A DNA stretch of 64,000 nt from Chaenocephalus aceratus (lineage: Eukaryota; Chordata; Actinopteri; Perciformes; Channichthyidae): the NCBI GenBank assembly GCA_023974075.1, contig CM043787.1, positions 32,335,718 to 32,399,717 on the forward strand, written 5' to 3'. Every line of letters begins with the position of its first letter. Position 1 is the first letter of the stretch. The notes beneath the pieces were generated by a model. That model made no database searches and was not told where the DNA came from. It saw only the letters and a list, made by a program, of their open reading frames with translations. Positions 51,315-64,000 of the stretch are shown here, one piece after another. A program made the position numbers and the translations under genes.

Positions 51315-54300
51315 TTGAAAGGTCTTTATTTGTATTGCTTGTTGTACTTGCATGCAAAATACATGTCTTTGAGTTTTTTGTTTAGCAGTCACTTGACGTT
51401 TTTTCTTATATTTAATTCTTATCCGCTGTATAGGTAAGACCGATGAATACATGTTTTGTGAAAATACAGAGTTATCATCTAACTCATTCACCTCCAAGGT
51501 TTTGCAGACAGTTACTGTAGCTGTTGCCTTGATCACTGTCTTCCAGGGTTAAAGCGCTTTGTATGAGAGGGGCCTTGAACACTTTTCTATTTTAAGGGCA
51601 CACGGGTGAGACTCATTGCCATCAAATCAGAAAAGATAAATATAAGGATTGGACTTTGTTTTTCTGTCATCTTATGAACTGCCTTGCATACGTACAACAA
51701 CCTGCATGGTGGCAGGATCCATGGTTTGTGGCACTGTATTATAGATAGAAAGAATAATTTATTCAATAAATGAAAGACCAGAAGTAAAGTTTTTGTGTAT
51801 AATTATTTCTTGTCCTCAGAGTGAATTTAAGGGTCAATGGCATTCCCTGTGGAGTAATATGTTCAGGTCGAGCCTCGATCTTGGCTTTTATGAAGTACCT
51901 TGTCCAGTGTCATGGGTAGACAGTGAAGTGCTGGAGCTTAAACATTAGCATAATTATACTGAAGAGTGAGGCTTCTGCTATCATCAAACTATTAGTCTCC
52001 ATCAATGTTCGGTAGATGAAGTGTGCTTTTCTTAATAACCTCTCCGTATGCCAATCAGATTTGTATTTAAAAAAAACTAGACCTCTACTGACCAATTTAC
52101 TTAATTCTGTAAAAGTCTTAAAGTCCTATCTGTCAATACTCAAATCCATGTGCACACACATACAGATAGACATATAGAAATGCTGTTGGAAAAGTATAGT
52201 CTGCCATTAGCGAGTTAAAAGCTTTCACAAGTCTCAAGCACATCCATTGTTATGGTTTTAAACCTTTGACAAGATCTGACTTTTTCTTTAACAGGAAAAT
52301 GGGCAGTTTCTCAGAATAAAGGTTCATACATTATATGAAAGCATATGGACTGAGGATCATTGCTGCCAGTGGATGACACGTGCTTGTGAGTCAATGCTCA
52401 TGCTTGTTAATGGGGTTTTATTGGCAAGATTAACAGCTTTTATATCATGGCAGAGGCAGCGAGCCAGGTAAAACAGCTGTTGCTCATATTGTCTCGGTTG
52501 TAGGGCATGGAGACGCGTTAACACCATATAACTGGAAACACATATGGTTGAACAAGTGTATATAGCTGTTAAAAGCGTAAGGATACCATAAACCCAGCTC
52601 TTGTTATTTTAGCTTGGTTTTCTGCCATGTTCAATATGACATTTTACTCTGACCAACGCACACAACCTTATCATATTCAATATCACAAAAGTGAATTTGG
52701 TACAGGGGTTTGCTTGCTTTCATGCGGTTGTTGAATTGGTTTATGGTTTTGAAGAAAGGTATGTGAACAGAAAAATATTTCTATTTTGAACAGAAAATAA
52801 ATACCAATAGATGCAACTCAATTGGCTCTTTGTGTTTTACAGAAAAAGAGGGTCACACTACCGCGTAGTTCACATACGTATGCATTTACTCAGAGGCATG
52901 AGCCTTTTATCGATTGGAGGAGCACGCGACACACATCTGTACACACTCGTGTCTAGATTCCCACACACTTTAGGAGAGCAGAGAGAGAGCCTTAGCTCAC
53001 AAGGCATTAAAGTCACGTGCGGTCTGTGGATCCAACTTGGTACATTTGGAGCATTTAAACAAGTCTTAATTTACTTAGGATGGGCTTGCAGCATATGGAA
53101 GCATCCACAAAAGCTGACTGATAGAGAGACAAAGAATTTCCAGTCTTCTGGCGCTAAAAACTCAATTCAGATCTGGTCATAATGGCTCAGCTGTCTTAAC
53201 CAAAGGAAGGGAAGAGAATAGGGTGCCTTGTGATTTCCCCCCTTTTCACCCTCACCCTCCCTCGCTTTTCTTCTCTTTTTGTGCCTGAATCTTTTATCTG
53301 TGTTATTCACTCGGGACTCTTCAAAGTAACAAGCCTCCTTCTTTTTCCCCGGTACTGGTCTTGGAACCCAAATTAGAGACTGCTTGATTAGAGCAGAGAG
53401 GAGCGAGCCAAGAGAGAGGGAGATGTGGGTATTGGACAGAACAAATCGCACCCCTACAAAGTGCCTTTTATCCAAAGACCCCAAGGCTCAAATACCCCCA
53501 GCCCTCCCCAAGCAACCATGGCTCTGCTTGTTTTCCTCTTATCATTTATTTAGTCACCCGTCTTGATGTTTTCTGCCCTACTTTGTGACATTTAAAAGAG
53601 GAAGGAATCTCAAAAGGTGAAGGCTGAATGCGTTGAGAGTGAACAAAACTGCTTTACGGTCTCCTCCTCTTCCTATGTGTCAATCTAACATAGCTGAAGT
53701 TGACACGGTGGCCTGAGAAAAAAAACAAGAAAAGCGCCAGCACAGCTTGACCGCTCACTCCTGGGATCCTCTTCCTGTGTCAGGCTGGTATTGTCCTACT
53801 GGGCTTCAGTCATCTAACAGGAGGATGTCACAACATGTTAGGTCTGGGCTGACTGCTTGGGTTTATGTAGCGCCAAGGCATCTTTGGGCTGTCTGTCTGC
53901 CGTCGGAAGCGCAATGTGAGGAGACATGTTAACGGGCAGACCCCAGCCCCACTGCTGTTAAAAGCCATGCAATATGCAGGAAACTGCCTCTTTTGTCAGC
54001 GGGCTGGTCAGACACAGACCACAACTCTCCTTTTCTGAACCACCCAATAAAAGTTTTATCCGCATTTTAAAGCTGATCCATAATTTAAAGCAGGAAGAAA
54101 GAGATTTTTACATCAACCCCCTTACAAAAAACATATGCGCCTGTTTTTCTGCTAAGTTTGGATGTCTTGATGTTAAAATTCCCCAACCAGCTTTTCATAT
54201 TTAGATGCCCAACACGTTTTACTACAATTTTCACTTGTAGCCCAAATTGCAATACAGAGGACAATGTAGACTTTTCATAGTTTAGCTCAACATCAAAACA

Positions 54301-56329
54301 AAGAGCCCTCTGTCAGTATTCTTTTGGTGTTGGAGCAAGACGAAGCTCTTCACACTATTCTGTTTATATTCCTTCTCTGGACACTTAGCACCAGTCTGCC
54401 TGCACAGAAATGCACACAAACACAACATATATGTGCTGTTTATTCAGTTTTTTCAATCTTTTTTCCACAGTGTTGATACTTTAAAACTAGTGAGTGATCT
54501 TCAGAAATGTGTACGAAGGCTGAGAGGGCGTCAGTGAGTCCAGATGTTTAGTTTCCAACTCAAGGTCATCTATGCTGCCCTGAAGGCATGATGGCCATCA
54601 TCTTCATCTGGATGGGGATTTTCTTTCTCTGTTCTTACTTTCTCCCTTCCTGTCTTTCTTTATGTTTTTTGTTTAGTCCCTCGCTCTTCCCTCCCACAGT
54701 ATTGATAGCCGTGATTTATTGTGACAACGACCGATGTATCTTGCTAGTGACCTGTAAAAGGCAGCGTGTTCATGGACACAGCCAAAGGTTAATAAAATTG
54801 GTGCTGATTGTATCAATTTTACAGATAAGCCATTCAGTGTAGTCGGGTGAATAAGAAGTCAATTCAGGCCTTAGAAACTGAACACTGGCCCAATGAATAG
54901 CTGCTTTAAGGTGCTTTTTTTTCCTTAGGAGGATAAATGGAGAATTGCAGCTCTCTTCCATTGCAGCAGGCAGCGGAGGCAGAGCGGGGCGAACCGAGGT
55001 TCAGACAAGCCTGCCAGTAAATTGCCCTGAATGGGTTCTGGAGGTTGACAAGCCCTATTAAGACAAACGGCTTTCCTCATCGGAGAGATAAAATAAATCA
55101 GGTGTTTAGTCAAATTAAAATAGTTTGAGTGGAGAGGGCCCCAGGGAGCTCTCGGAGAAACTCAAGACAGATGTGGCCAGAGACGAGAGGAAGACACCCA
55201 GGAAAGAATTCAGCTCCTGCTGGCACCGGGCCAATCTTCACTGTACTGTTATCTGGATCTCTATCCTTTTATCCTTCTCCCTCTTACTGTCTCTCCCTCT
55301 TTCTGTGTCTTCTGTCGGTTTTCCCGGCTCTTTTTCTCTTTTCGGTATGTTCTCCCAGATCAGCTTGTCACACAGGAGTGCAGTGGGAGGAGAGTGAGTT
55401 ACTGTCTAGCCTCTCACTGGCAATTATGTTGGCGGTGTAAGTCAATGGTAGGATCACTTAGCATTGATTAGACGCAGGGAGAGAGCAGTGCAGCGGAGCC
55501 GCTCTCTCTCTATCACACAGTGTGGACATGTGGCTGTACAGAGAAGTAAGCCTATTGGTCTGTCATTGCTTTTATATTTTTTCAATTATGCATACAGTAG
55601 TTACACAGATAATACAAATAAAGAATGCATTGTTCAGTTCTCCTTATAGTTATAGTGCATTCAGAGCACATTTGGTGGTTAAACATCCTTTTTGGTGCGT
55701 TTTTTGCCAAATATGAACAACCGTTTTATTTTTGTTCCTTCTGTAATAGCTTTCAAGAATGGCCATACAATAAAGAAATGTTGTATTTGTTTAGGCTTAC
55801 ACTGACTCTTAACACTTTTCTTTATATTCACCCCTGGAAGCCTGACATAAGCTGTCATCTCAGTTTGACAGCTCCCTGCAGCTCTTTGTCTATATGCCGG
55901 GGAACGATTCCTTCCCTTTCTTCGTGTGAAAGCTGAACACTAGCTACACTAAGTAGATATATCTCCAGGCTGTGTGTGACCTTAACACTTTCTAGTGAAT
56001 TCACTCCAGTTGGTTGCTGCCTCTGTGCTTTTCTTTGTACGATATATTGTGTTTGGCACTATAGCACAATATGATGATCGGCGTGTGCAGCATGGTCACT
56101 TTCTAAATGTAGTAGTTTATAATGACCAAAGCTTATTGCAAGCTTTTTTTTAAACACATTCATCAACCCTGTTTTTGTTGTTAAGGCCACTATGAAACCT
56201 TTTTAGTCTTTCTTTTTTTTTCAGGTATACCTAGCGCAAACCTATCTCTATATTTATGACTCAGGCTGTCACCTTTTTACCAATTGTTCCTTTTCACCCC
56301 TGACATCGTTCTCTGTATTCCCTCACTAG

Positions 56330-56502
56330 GAACTCCAGAGAGCCTGGCAGAAAAGGAACACCAGCTCTCTACAATGATCGCCCAGCTGATTAGCCTGCGA
56401 GAGCAGCTCCTGGCTGCCCACGACGAACAGAAGAAGTTTGCCGCCTCACAGATGGAGAAACAGAGGCAGCAAATGGAGTTAGCTCGTCAGCAGCAGGAAC
56501 AG
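56330..56502 (+). CDS. sox6: sox6 coding exon 4 (leucine zipper)
   Basis: Encodes residues 179-236, starting [13 protein letters not shown] and ending ARQQQEQ. Leucines 184, 191, 198 and 205 lie exactly seven residues apart, giving the SoxD leucine zipper used for homo- and heterodimerisation with SOX5/SOX6. The helix continues as [13 protein letters not shown], then a Gln/Lys/Arg-rich stretch leading to the Q-box. In the otherwise invariant KK-L-AASQ-I-EKQRQQM segment this copy has Phe215 and Met220 where I recall Leu and Ile in mammalian SOX6. The acceptor is CACTAG and the donor CAG|GTAACT. The exon is 173 nt (2 + 57 codons), ending in phase 0. Confidence 0.97.
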
Positions 56503-58108
56503 GTAACTGCTCACTGTTGACCTTTTCCAGAGTATCTCCCGTTGCACTCCAGCTATGAGTCTTTTCCTTTTCACCACATTCATATTTCGCACATATTTTC
56601 TTCCCTTCCTTTCTTCATTACTATTTAAAATATTCATTCCACACCCTTCCTCCTTTCACTTGTTTACTCTGTTTCCCATTTCATCTCTATAATAAACCCT
56701 GTTAAATCATTTTAAAAAGCTTGTCACTTGACTCTATTACATTTCATGCCTGAAATATGCCAATAAAATCTTACTCCTTTGGAATTTGGAATATTAGATT
56801 TAACACATTTTATATTCTACATAACTTCAGATATTTCTGTCATGCTCTTTCGCCCACATTTATGCTGCATGCTCGGAAAAATGTTATGACTTGTACTAAC
56901 AAATGCGAGGGAATGTGCAAATTTAACGTTATATTAAACATGGAAGTCCTCTGTATCTTATAAATCGACTCCTATTAGAACAAGCCCGGCATTAGATTTG
57001 CAGCACAAATCAGGCCAATGAGCCATATTGTACAAATCAGCAAATTAGCAGAGGCCATCAAGTGTGTTAATGTCTGGGAAGAAATAAGGACACAAACTAT
57101 CCACACGGGCGACACTTTTATTATCACCAGCCACCCTAATGGCTATGAGTCAATTATCAGCAAGGAGTTCACTCAGAGTTTTCTCAGCACACTCTCAGAC
57201 CTTCCCGTGGTAAATGAAAAGATAGACCATATACCTTGGAATGATGCATTTGGTCATAGTACACTAATAATACATTAACAGTATTGATTTATTTTTCGAT
57301 CGATGATGTTCATTTGCAAACTACACTCAACTGGTAGACTTTGTGGACATTGCAGTATAAATGAACAGTGATATAAGATATTTTATTATTTGATCTTATT
57401 TCAAAATGGAAAAACGTTAATAATATGGAAGAGAGAGATAGAGTGATAGGGGGAGAGAGGGAGCCCGCTGAGAGCCAGTATGTCATCAAGCCATCAAGAT
57501 ACAACACAGTAATTAACTGTTGACACTTGTGAGGAAGCCAGCACAAATTAATCTTGACACATTTGCAGACGACCGATATCTTACAGTGAACACTTTGTAA
57601 TTATATTTAAAAATGAAAATTAAATGACACTTAAAACTAGGTTGTCATGCTCAATGAAGTGGGCATGTAGAAAGGGGGACTACTGGGATTAGAAGGATTG
57701 CGGTGTGGCCGCTCGTCACTCAGGGGCGGCAGGGACCTCCGTCACCCGTACATCATAACCACATTCGTCTTTCCTCTAAATCATTTATTACTTTCACCAC
57801 TAATTTCGACTGTGCAGTTCAACTTAGTTCATTAGGAATGTTTTTTTGTCAGAATAGTTGTCAAAGAAAATAAACGTTATATTATCCTCCATTATTAATC
57901 TGCTACATTCTAGTATCCATTATTTTCAGTGTAACCATTCATTTAAAATAGTCTGAATACACGTACTAAAATGTAGCAGTTTGTCTCATGATGTACCTGC
58001 CGTTGCAGCACAGTTTCTATCGTATTTAATGTTATACAAAAAAGGAGATTTTTTGTTCTTGATTTTCTCATTCATTTAATTGTTTTCTTTACTTCTGTTT
58101 CCAAATAG
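56503..58108 (+). other. sox6: sox6 intron 4
   Basis: 1606 nt, phase 0, between the zipper and Q-box exons. It includes an 86-codon plus-strand open frame (57018-57278) over AT-rich, motif-dense sequence. That block looks more like a conserved noncoding element than an exon, because it has no matching splice sites. Confidence 0.9.
56980..57190. promoter_or_regulatory. Candidate conserved noncoding element in intron 4
   Basis: Unique block with GGCATTAGATTTG, two CAAATCAG copies, CAAATTAGC and GTTAATGTC. An 86-codon open frame overlaps it but has no splice context, so a noncoding role seems more likely. Confidence 0.28.
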
Positions 58109-58177
58109 ATTGCAAGACAACAGCAGCAGCTTCTGCAGCAGCAGCACAAAATCAACCTCCTCCAGCAACAGATCCAG
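58109..58177 (+). CDS. sox6: sox6 coding exon 5 (Q-box)
   Basis: Encodes residues 237-259, from IARQQQQLLQQQH to NLLQQQIQ. This is the glutamine-rich extension (Q-box) of the SoxD coiled coil, continuing the helix from exon 4. It is 69 nt, 23 whole codons, phase 0 on both sides, so removing it would keep the frame. CAG/CAA codons make up much of it, but runs are broken (at most three identical CAG codons in a row), so it is not an obvious expandable repeat. The acceptor is AAATAG after a T-rich tract; the donor is CAG|GTCAGT. The next exon, expected to begin near VQGQIPPLMIPVFPP in the family, was searched for by eye in 58178-64000 and not seen. Confidence 0.96.
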
Positions 58178-61100
58178 GTCAGTGAAAGTGTTTCTGTTGG
58201 CCTTCTAACACCTCGCACTTCTTCGCACCACCACTGTCACCATGCACCACATGTCTGGATTTAAAAGCACAGATCAATAAGATTAGACATTGAAGTAAAT
58301 ATCATTACAAAATACTGTAAGCCTCTCCTTCTCATCTTTTCTGAAACGTCTTGTCTTTTCATCTGTAATTCTTGTGTCACACTAACATTCATCACTCTCA
58401 ACAAATGTTAATTGCCTGTTGGTAATTGGGAGGGCTTTAAAATATGGAGGAGAATAATTAGCACATCTTAATGAACAAAAAAAAAAGGTGAGGGAGGAGG
58501 GGGGAAACAACAGCTAATGAGTCCTGTTGGAGGAGAGCCTGGAGGTGGGGGACATGAAAGAGGCTGGTAAATGCCTCTGAAGCAAGTCAGTCCCAGCAGG
58601 GCGACGTGGCCTGCTTTCACAGCACTGGGCTTCTGAAATGTACATTATCATTATGATGTACAGCTTTTTTACTTCCTAAAGGTCCTTCATTTGTGTATTG
58701 ATTCAAGCATCTCACAGACATGATCATTCTCATTAGTGTGTGTGTTTTTGTGTGCACCCTATGTGATACAGTGCATAGCGTTGTAATGAGAGACCACCCA
58801 TGCAGCCTGTAGCTGGCCATGGTCAGACGGTACAGGGTTATCCTGGCAGCGGTCAAGGCTGTGAGCCTGGCTGCCTGCGTGAAGCTAACGTTATCCTGCT
58901 GGGTGTGCTTAGTGTCAGGCTCATCCTTCTCCATTCACCTCCTCCTCCCCTGCTTGTTCTTCTCACTGACAACTCCCTGACTTGTCCTTTCATTTTCCCT
59001 TTTTTGTTTATCAACATCTTCAAACTTTTACTAGCAACACATTGCTCATTCAGCATCTTTAAGCATTCCTCACAGGAGATACTATTTCTTTTTTGTTTTT
59101 CCTTTATGACAGTTCCTATGGGGCATCACACACAGATTGTTTTTATGATACACTTAGGCAAAGCAAACTTCTAATTTCAAACATCAGTTTGAGCACAACA
59201 ACTGGATTTACTGGCAGGAAATCAAAATGACTCTTTCAAGAGCTCTTTGCAAGAGAAAGGCCGTACTGTCAACATGATCTTGTGAATCCACACGCCTGGA
59301 CCTCTCACTTCAACAGTGGACAGTCTATTAGAAAAATAATTCCACTAAGGAGAAGCACAGAGCATGACATTCTGTCTAGAAAACACTCTAAAATTGAAGT
59401 ACCGTATACACTACTGAGGAGCTAGTATTACTCATACCATAGAGGGCCCTTCACTCATGCTCATTGAGCATAAGGGCATAGCCCTTAATGCATCTCACTT
59501 TTAAAGGCCCTTGCTTTCATCATGAAGTTAAAGGCAAATGATACCTGAAGATTCCACTTGATACATAGTTTTGAGAGAGGGTGGGGTGCTTGAGAGTGTA
59601 AGGGAACGCACTTTTAAATATCCATTTCAAACACTTGAACAGAGATACAAGTAAAGTCCTTCCATGCAGAGCCTAGTTAGCCAGACTCTCCCTTGACCAA
59701 TGGGCCACTGATCTTTCCTGAAAAAATAAATCACATCAACAATTAAACAAAAGACTCCCATGGTTCCCATCTGTTCCACCTCCCATCAGCCTCTGCAGGC
59801 TGCACAACGACTGAATACCAGCCGGGAACAAACATGCATCAATCTCAATACTTCAAATAATTGTGATGCTTTGCAACATTGTTTATCAGCATGTCCTATA
59901 AATCAGAAGATGTTCTTTCTCCCTAACCTAGTTCCTGCAAATATCCAGCGTGATGATAGTCACTTCTCTCTAAGTGAAGTAGGAAAGAGAGTAGATAAAA
60001 TAGAGTCAGGGGTTAGTGAAGCATTTTTGCCACTCTGTTTTCATTACTGCTGCCTCTTAAAAATGCCCTGGCCATCTTAATATATAACAGCTTTGACTTA
60101 ATTAGTTCTGTAAACAAGCCTCCAGCCTTTATGTCAGAGACTTTTAGCAAAGTGGTAAGCAGTGTTGGGGGATTGAGTTACTCTGCTATTACTGTAGAAT
60201 GGAGAGCACTAAACTTTATTGAAGACCCCAGTGGCCATCAAAGACCTTCTGTTTTGGCTTCAGGGAGAAAACAAGGAGAGAGTTAAGTTAAGGCCTTGTA
60301 TTGATGATGTAACTGATCACATCAGTGGACATTGTAAACCGTCCCAACAATAAAACCATGGGGGCTGCGAGGGAAGACTTTTGTTGGCACGCTATGTGTT
60401 TTTTTAAGAGTTTTTGCATGTGTATTGAAGGGGATTTGTCAGAAGTATGAAGTTATAGAGATTTAGTTAGTGAGGTTTGGAGCAAGGCAGCTTGGTGTTT
60501 AATCATGTTTCTCTTTTGAATAGCCATCTCTCTTTTTATCCTTCCCCATCATTCCTACAAGAGAGGGATAGAGATTTAGACTTTGTCCTTCGGGATTACA
60601 ATGTCACTTGTTTTAAGATAGCAGATGTTTTGATTGCAGTGTTAGGGGCTTATCAAAAGTTTAAGCTCAAGGCTTTGTGTGCTTTTCCCTCGGCTTGTTT
60701 GTGTTCCTTCAGTCCATCCTCTGAGTTGAAATCGTCTTGGCACTAATTCAATCCCAGGATGAGATTAACTCTTGATTTAGTTGAACATGTGAAACCCCAC
60801 CAAGACACATGTGACATTTAAACATTTATATTAGTAGAGAACTAGTTTATCTCACAAGTTACTTATCTCTCTGAGTCTTTGTGTAGGCACATTGAAATTA
60901 CAAAAGATAGAAATAATGAGCACACCGTGTCTTTCACTCAGGCACACTGGGAATTATTTAAGTCTCCTCTTCAAGGCTTTCTGTTTCATAATCACAGCCA
61001 CTTTCTCATGCTCCTAATGGATGAGCAGTGGCCGCAGATGAAAAGATAAACAGCATCATGTTGTTCATCAGAGTGCTGTCTCAGTTGACTGGCATGTTCT

Positions 61101-61747
61101 TTCATATGGATTTCCTTGCTACATTAAGGACAATATGCATATTACTAATATGGGAGCAGAGATACGGTATCGTGGTAACCACATAACCGTCAATTCAAGT
61201 CTTTCTATACACAAAATGAAAAACATTTGGAGCTCCGAAGTGACAGATCTGTCCATAGCCTTGCGGCAATTAATGGTATAACCCAGGTTCAAGCATTCCT
61301 CAAGGATGGGTCTGTTAAGATACAACCCCTAGCTTACACTCACACGCAGATACTCATACGCATTCACAGAGGCGATCACACACCGGCACACAGGGAGCCG
61401 CGCATTGATACACACATCAAGAGAATGAATATTGGCAGAAAGGTCAGGATGAACTTTATCTTCAGAAACAGGCTGAAGAAAACAGAGCTCCCCAGATGAA
61501 ACATTGAGACACTTTTCATTTCATTTAAATAAACTATCCATTGAAAATATCACACTGTCATTATATCGTCATTGGGTGAATCCACTGTGAGATTTGAGAG
61601 ATTATACATTTATTTCGAGGCCATCGTCGACCATGTTGATTACAAACCTGCTTTTAAAACCTTAATGATATGTTTTTTTACTGTATTCTGATAGACACAC
61701 ACACACACACGCACACACACACACGCACACACACGCACACACACACG

Positions 61748-61817
<70 letters not shown>

Positions 61818-64000
61818 CACACACAATATGCCTACTACCTTTAACCTTGTGTGTGCAATTATACAAAAACACACATGCAGAATGTTTGTCTCTCTTCCAT
61901 TTTAAAGAGAAGCCAGAGATAAAAAGAGTAAAAGGCCAATATATTGTTGTCCACTGCACACTTCAAAGTCTTGGAGGATTTCTCACATGTGTCTTTAATG
62001 GTGTAAAGAAACAGTGGGGGGCCTGCAGGCGTTCAATGGTTAGATGCTAAAGGTCCCGAGATTAAAGATGAAACTCAATTACACCAGCATTTAGCAGCCC
62101 ATAATTTAAAGGTGGACAGTCTGGAGGTTGAGGCGTATATTTTGAGATGAACCCGAGGACAACACATACACAGACATGTAGTCTGATAGAACAAGGATCT
62201 ACAGTCATTCTTTAAAAGAGAAGAGGCACATATTTTCTTTAACACCACTTGTGTTTTACTAAGGACACAATGATCCTTCATGCTGTTGTTTGCAGTTTAT
62301 ACATTTCGAGAAGATAACAAAAAAACCTGGACAGAAATGTATTGCAGTCAGTTGCACATGTATTTCCCATTTCCCTCTTTTAAGAAAGGAACCTGAGAAT
62401 ACACAGGGGTGGGACTATGATTGTTGTTGCTTCAGTTTGCTCCAAAACGAGTTGACCTATAAATTGTGACAATGTATTTATTTTGGTTCCTCAACCATGT
62501 CTGAAACATTGTTTCCAAATGTTAAGGAAACATCTGTAGTAGCTTGGTAAATACTGAAAGCAGATGGTGGTGAAAATGGTTTAAGCTGAATGCGAGTGAA
62601 CATTTAGCCTGACCAGCAACCTTCGTCAATGTATTCAACAGATTTTGAGTCAAATCCAGCCTCGCTGTAGCTGTGCTATTCAAAGACGTTCACATCCTTG
62701 TTGATGTGTGATGCTATTGCAGCGTGTGTGCTGAGGACGCTGGGGTCACAGTCTCATTGTAACAGGAATCATGAAGTCAATGTAAGGTATTTGTCACTGA
62801 AAAGCAGTTGCCCTCTAATAATTGGTCTGAGTCAAATTGTGTTTATACTTTCCACACGCCCTACACAGCCCGACGTTTCTATCAGTATGCCTTTGACCAG
62901 AGGCTGTGTCACCATTTCTATGAGGAGCTTATTACCTAAGCATTACAAATGTCTCTGTACTTTATTGTGCTAAACACATAGTTTCACATCTCCCAGCATG
63001 AACAGTAGACATCTGTAACATTGATGTTTTGTCTGTAGGATAAATAGTTTTTTAAGTAGTACTGGTTTGCAATAACGCCTTTGTTACAAAAAAGAGAATA
63101 TGCATGCTCTTCAATCCAATGTGGTAATTCAAAGCAGTGAGTCTGTTTGGTTTCCAATTTAGAGAAGCAAAGACTCCAAAACTACAACATTATGGTAAAT
63201 ATTTTAAATCAAGCAGATGAGTTTAAATAAACACAGGCTGTTTGGTAATTCCACAAAGATAATAGCGCTAATTTGTGTATTCTCAGATGCTTTTGTTGTC
63301 TCCCCGGCACACATGATTATCTCTGTGCGAGACTCTTATTAATGCACTGGCAAAAAAAAACCCTCAAAAATAGACATTGTTAAAGAGAATGTGTAAGTCC
63401 CCCAATTAGCACAGCTAGATTGAGACAGTTAGCATGATAATAAGAGAATAATAGAGCAGGGAAATGATCATGTGTGAGTGTGTTAAGTGTGCTGCTGTGT
63501 GTGCACACGCCTGCGTAGATGATGCGCTGCATGCCAGTGCTTTCCCGTGTGTTGAAAAGCCCTGTGTTAGCCTGCTAGTAGGATTATGTCGGGGCATTAA
63601 CAGCCTAGTCAGACGGGCTTGGCTCTCGCCCAGGGAGGCTCAGTCCAGCAGGTTCATCCTCCATTTAAGGAGACTGTTAGCTGATGAAGATGTGCACATG
63701 CAAGACTGGAGATAAAAGAAAGCAGTGACCTGACTCATTAGCCCCTGTGATTTAATATATTGACACTTGGATACAAACAATTCCATTTAGTGGACTCTAT
63801 TTGCGGGGAGAGAGGGATCAATTTAATTAGTTATGAAATGTGACTACTTGTCAGTAAGCAGAGGAAATGCTGACGTTAAACAAAGTCATGTGCAATTTAA
63901 ACAATAAAGCCATTGCGGCCTTGTTAAAAGTTAATGATGCACAAAAGGTGTAATAGATACAACCTCAGCAATGGCAGTGATGGTGTGCAAATGAAGCTAA
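58178..64000 (+). other. sox6: Start of sox6 intron 5
   Basis: Begins with donor GTCAGT and runs past the window edge. It holds the CA array at 61695-61825 and otherwise ordinary AT-rich intronic DNA. The next SOX6 exon was not found, so the intron is at least 5823 nt. Confidence 0.85.
61695..61825. repeat. CA dinucleotide array with CG interruptions
   Basis: About 131 bp in intron 5, with several GCAC interruptions in the first half. Open frames over it on both strands are translated repeat. Confidence 0.97.

Larger units (their letters stand above)
46780..56329 (+). other. sox6: sox6 intron 3
   Basis: 9550 nt, phase 1, GTAGGA donor and CACTAG acceptor. The CpG-dense patch at 47100-47420 sits about 300 nt after the donor. 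Also present are a TA array at 49381-49421, a 13-nt tandem duplication at 51289-51314 and the perfect 16-bp hairpin at 50773-50810. No coding exon was recognised. Frames such as 52811-53182 (123 codons) lack any known motif. Confidence 0.9.
27557..58177 (+). other. sox6: sox6 gene, 5' coding portion (five exons, incomplete at 3' end)
   Basis: Five exons join in one frame to give 259 codons; the 3' part lies outside the window. SOX6 is a SoxD-group nuclear HMG-box transcription factor. In vertebrates it acts with SOX5 and SOX9 in chondrogenesis, and also in muscle fibre type, erythroid and neural development (family knowledge). The N-terminus MSSKQATSPF separates it from SOX5, which as I recall starts MSSKRPASPY. 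Introns inside the coding region are 2413, 16275, 9550 and 1606 nt, and the next is at least 5823 nt. All five donors are GT and all acceptors AG. Junction phases are 0, 1, 1 and 0, then phase 0 into the unseen next exon. SoxD proteins lack a transactivation domain and dimerise through the coiled coil that begins in exons 4 and 5. The HMG box and the CtBP-binding motif are not in the window. Confidence 0.96.

Noticed and set aside
57018..57278. 86-codon plus-strand frame in intron 4
   Set aside because: No acceptor or donor in a compatible phase; overlaps a candidate conserved noncoding element.
58800..59174. Possible next sox6 exon downstream of 58177
   Set aside because: Translation does not match the expected VQGQIPPLMIPVFPP segment in any frame; no such segment seen to the window edge.

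Overview
The window is vertebrate, and most likely teleost fish, nuclear DNA. It holds the 5' coding part of a single recognisable gene, the SoxD transcription factor sox6, on the + strand. Five coding exons were identified by translating them and checking splice sites and reading phase: 27557-27790, 30204-30414, 46690-46779, 56330-56502 and 58109-58177. Joined, they give 777 nt, or 259 codons without interruption, starting MSSKQATSPF. They include the SoxD block around [16 protein letters not shown] and the start of the leucine zipper and glutamine-rich coiled coil. The rest of the protein, including the HMG box, lies beyond the right edge. The fish assignment is inference: coding substitutions relative to mammalian SOX6 as I remember it, introns of 1.6-24 kb, and many long CA/TG microsatellites.

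Layout. Positions 1-27549 are upstream of the initiator exon and hold no coding exon I recognise. A 70-base segment at 3122-3191 has very good splice signals and is a candidate 5' untranslated exon. It carries a four-codon upstream ORF and a stop in frame with the sox6 ATG. The rest of that stretch is simple repeats and several candidate conserved noncoding elements. Intron 1 (2.4 kb), intron 2 (16.3 kb), intron 3 (9.6 kb), intron 4 (1.6 kb) and the start of intron 5 (at least 5.8 kb) follow.

No second protein gene, tRNA, rRNA, CRISPR array or convincing transposon was seen. Translated ORFs elsewhere are mostly readings of microsatellites or short chance frames. The most notable non-coding structures are a CpG-dense patch at about 47100-47420 inside intron 3, a perfect 16-bp hairpin at 50773-50810, a 342-bp CAGA-type tandem array, and a CA/CG array just downstream of the exon 2 donor. 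Candidate regulatory elements were picked by eye from base composition and TAATTA-type motifs, without alignment, and are weak calls. I found no evidence of a new multi-gene system; the window reads as a developmental-regulator locus.
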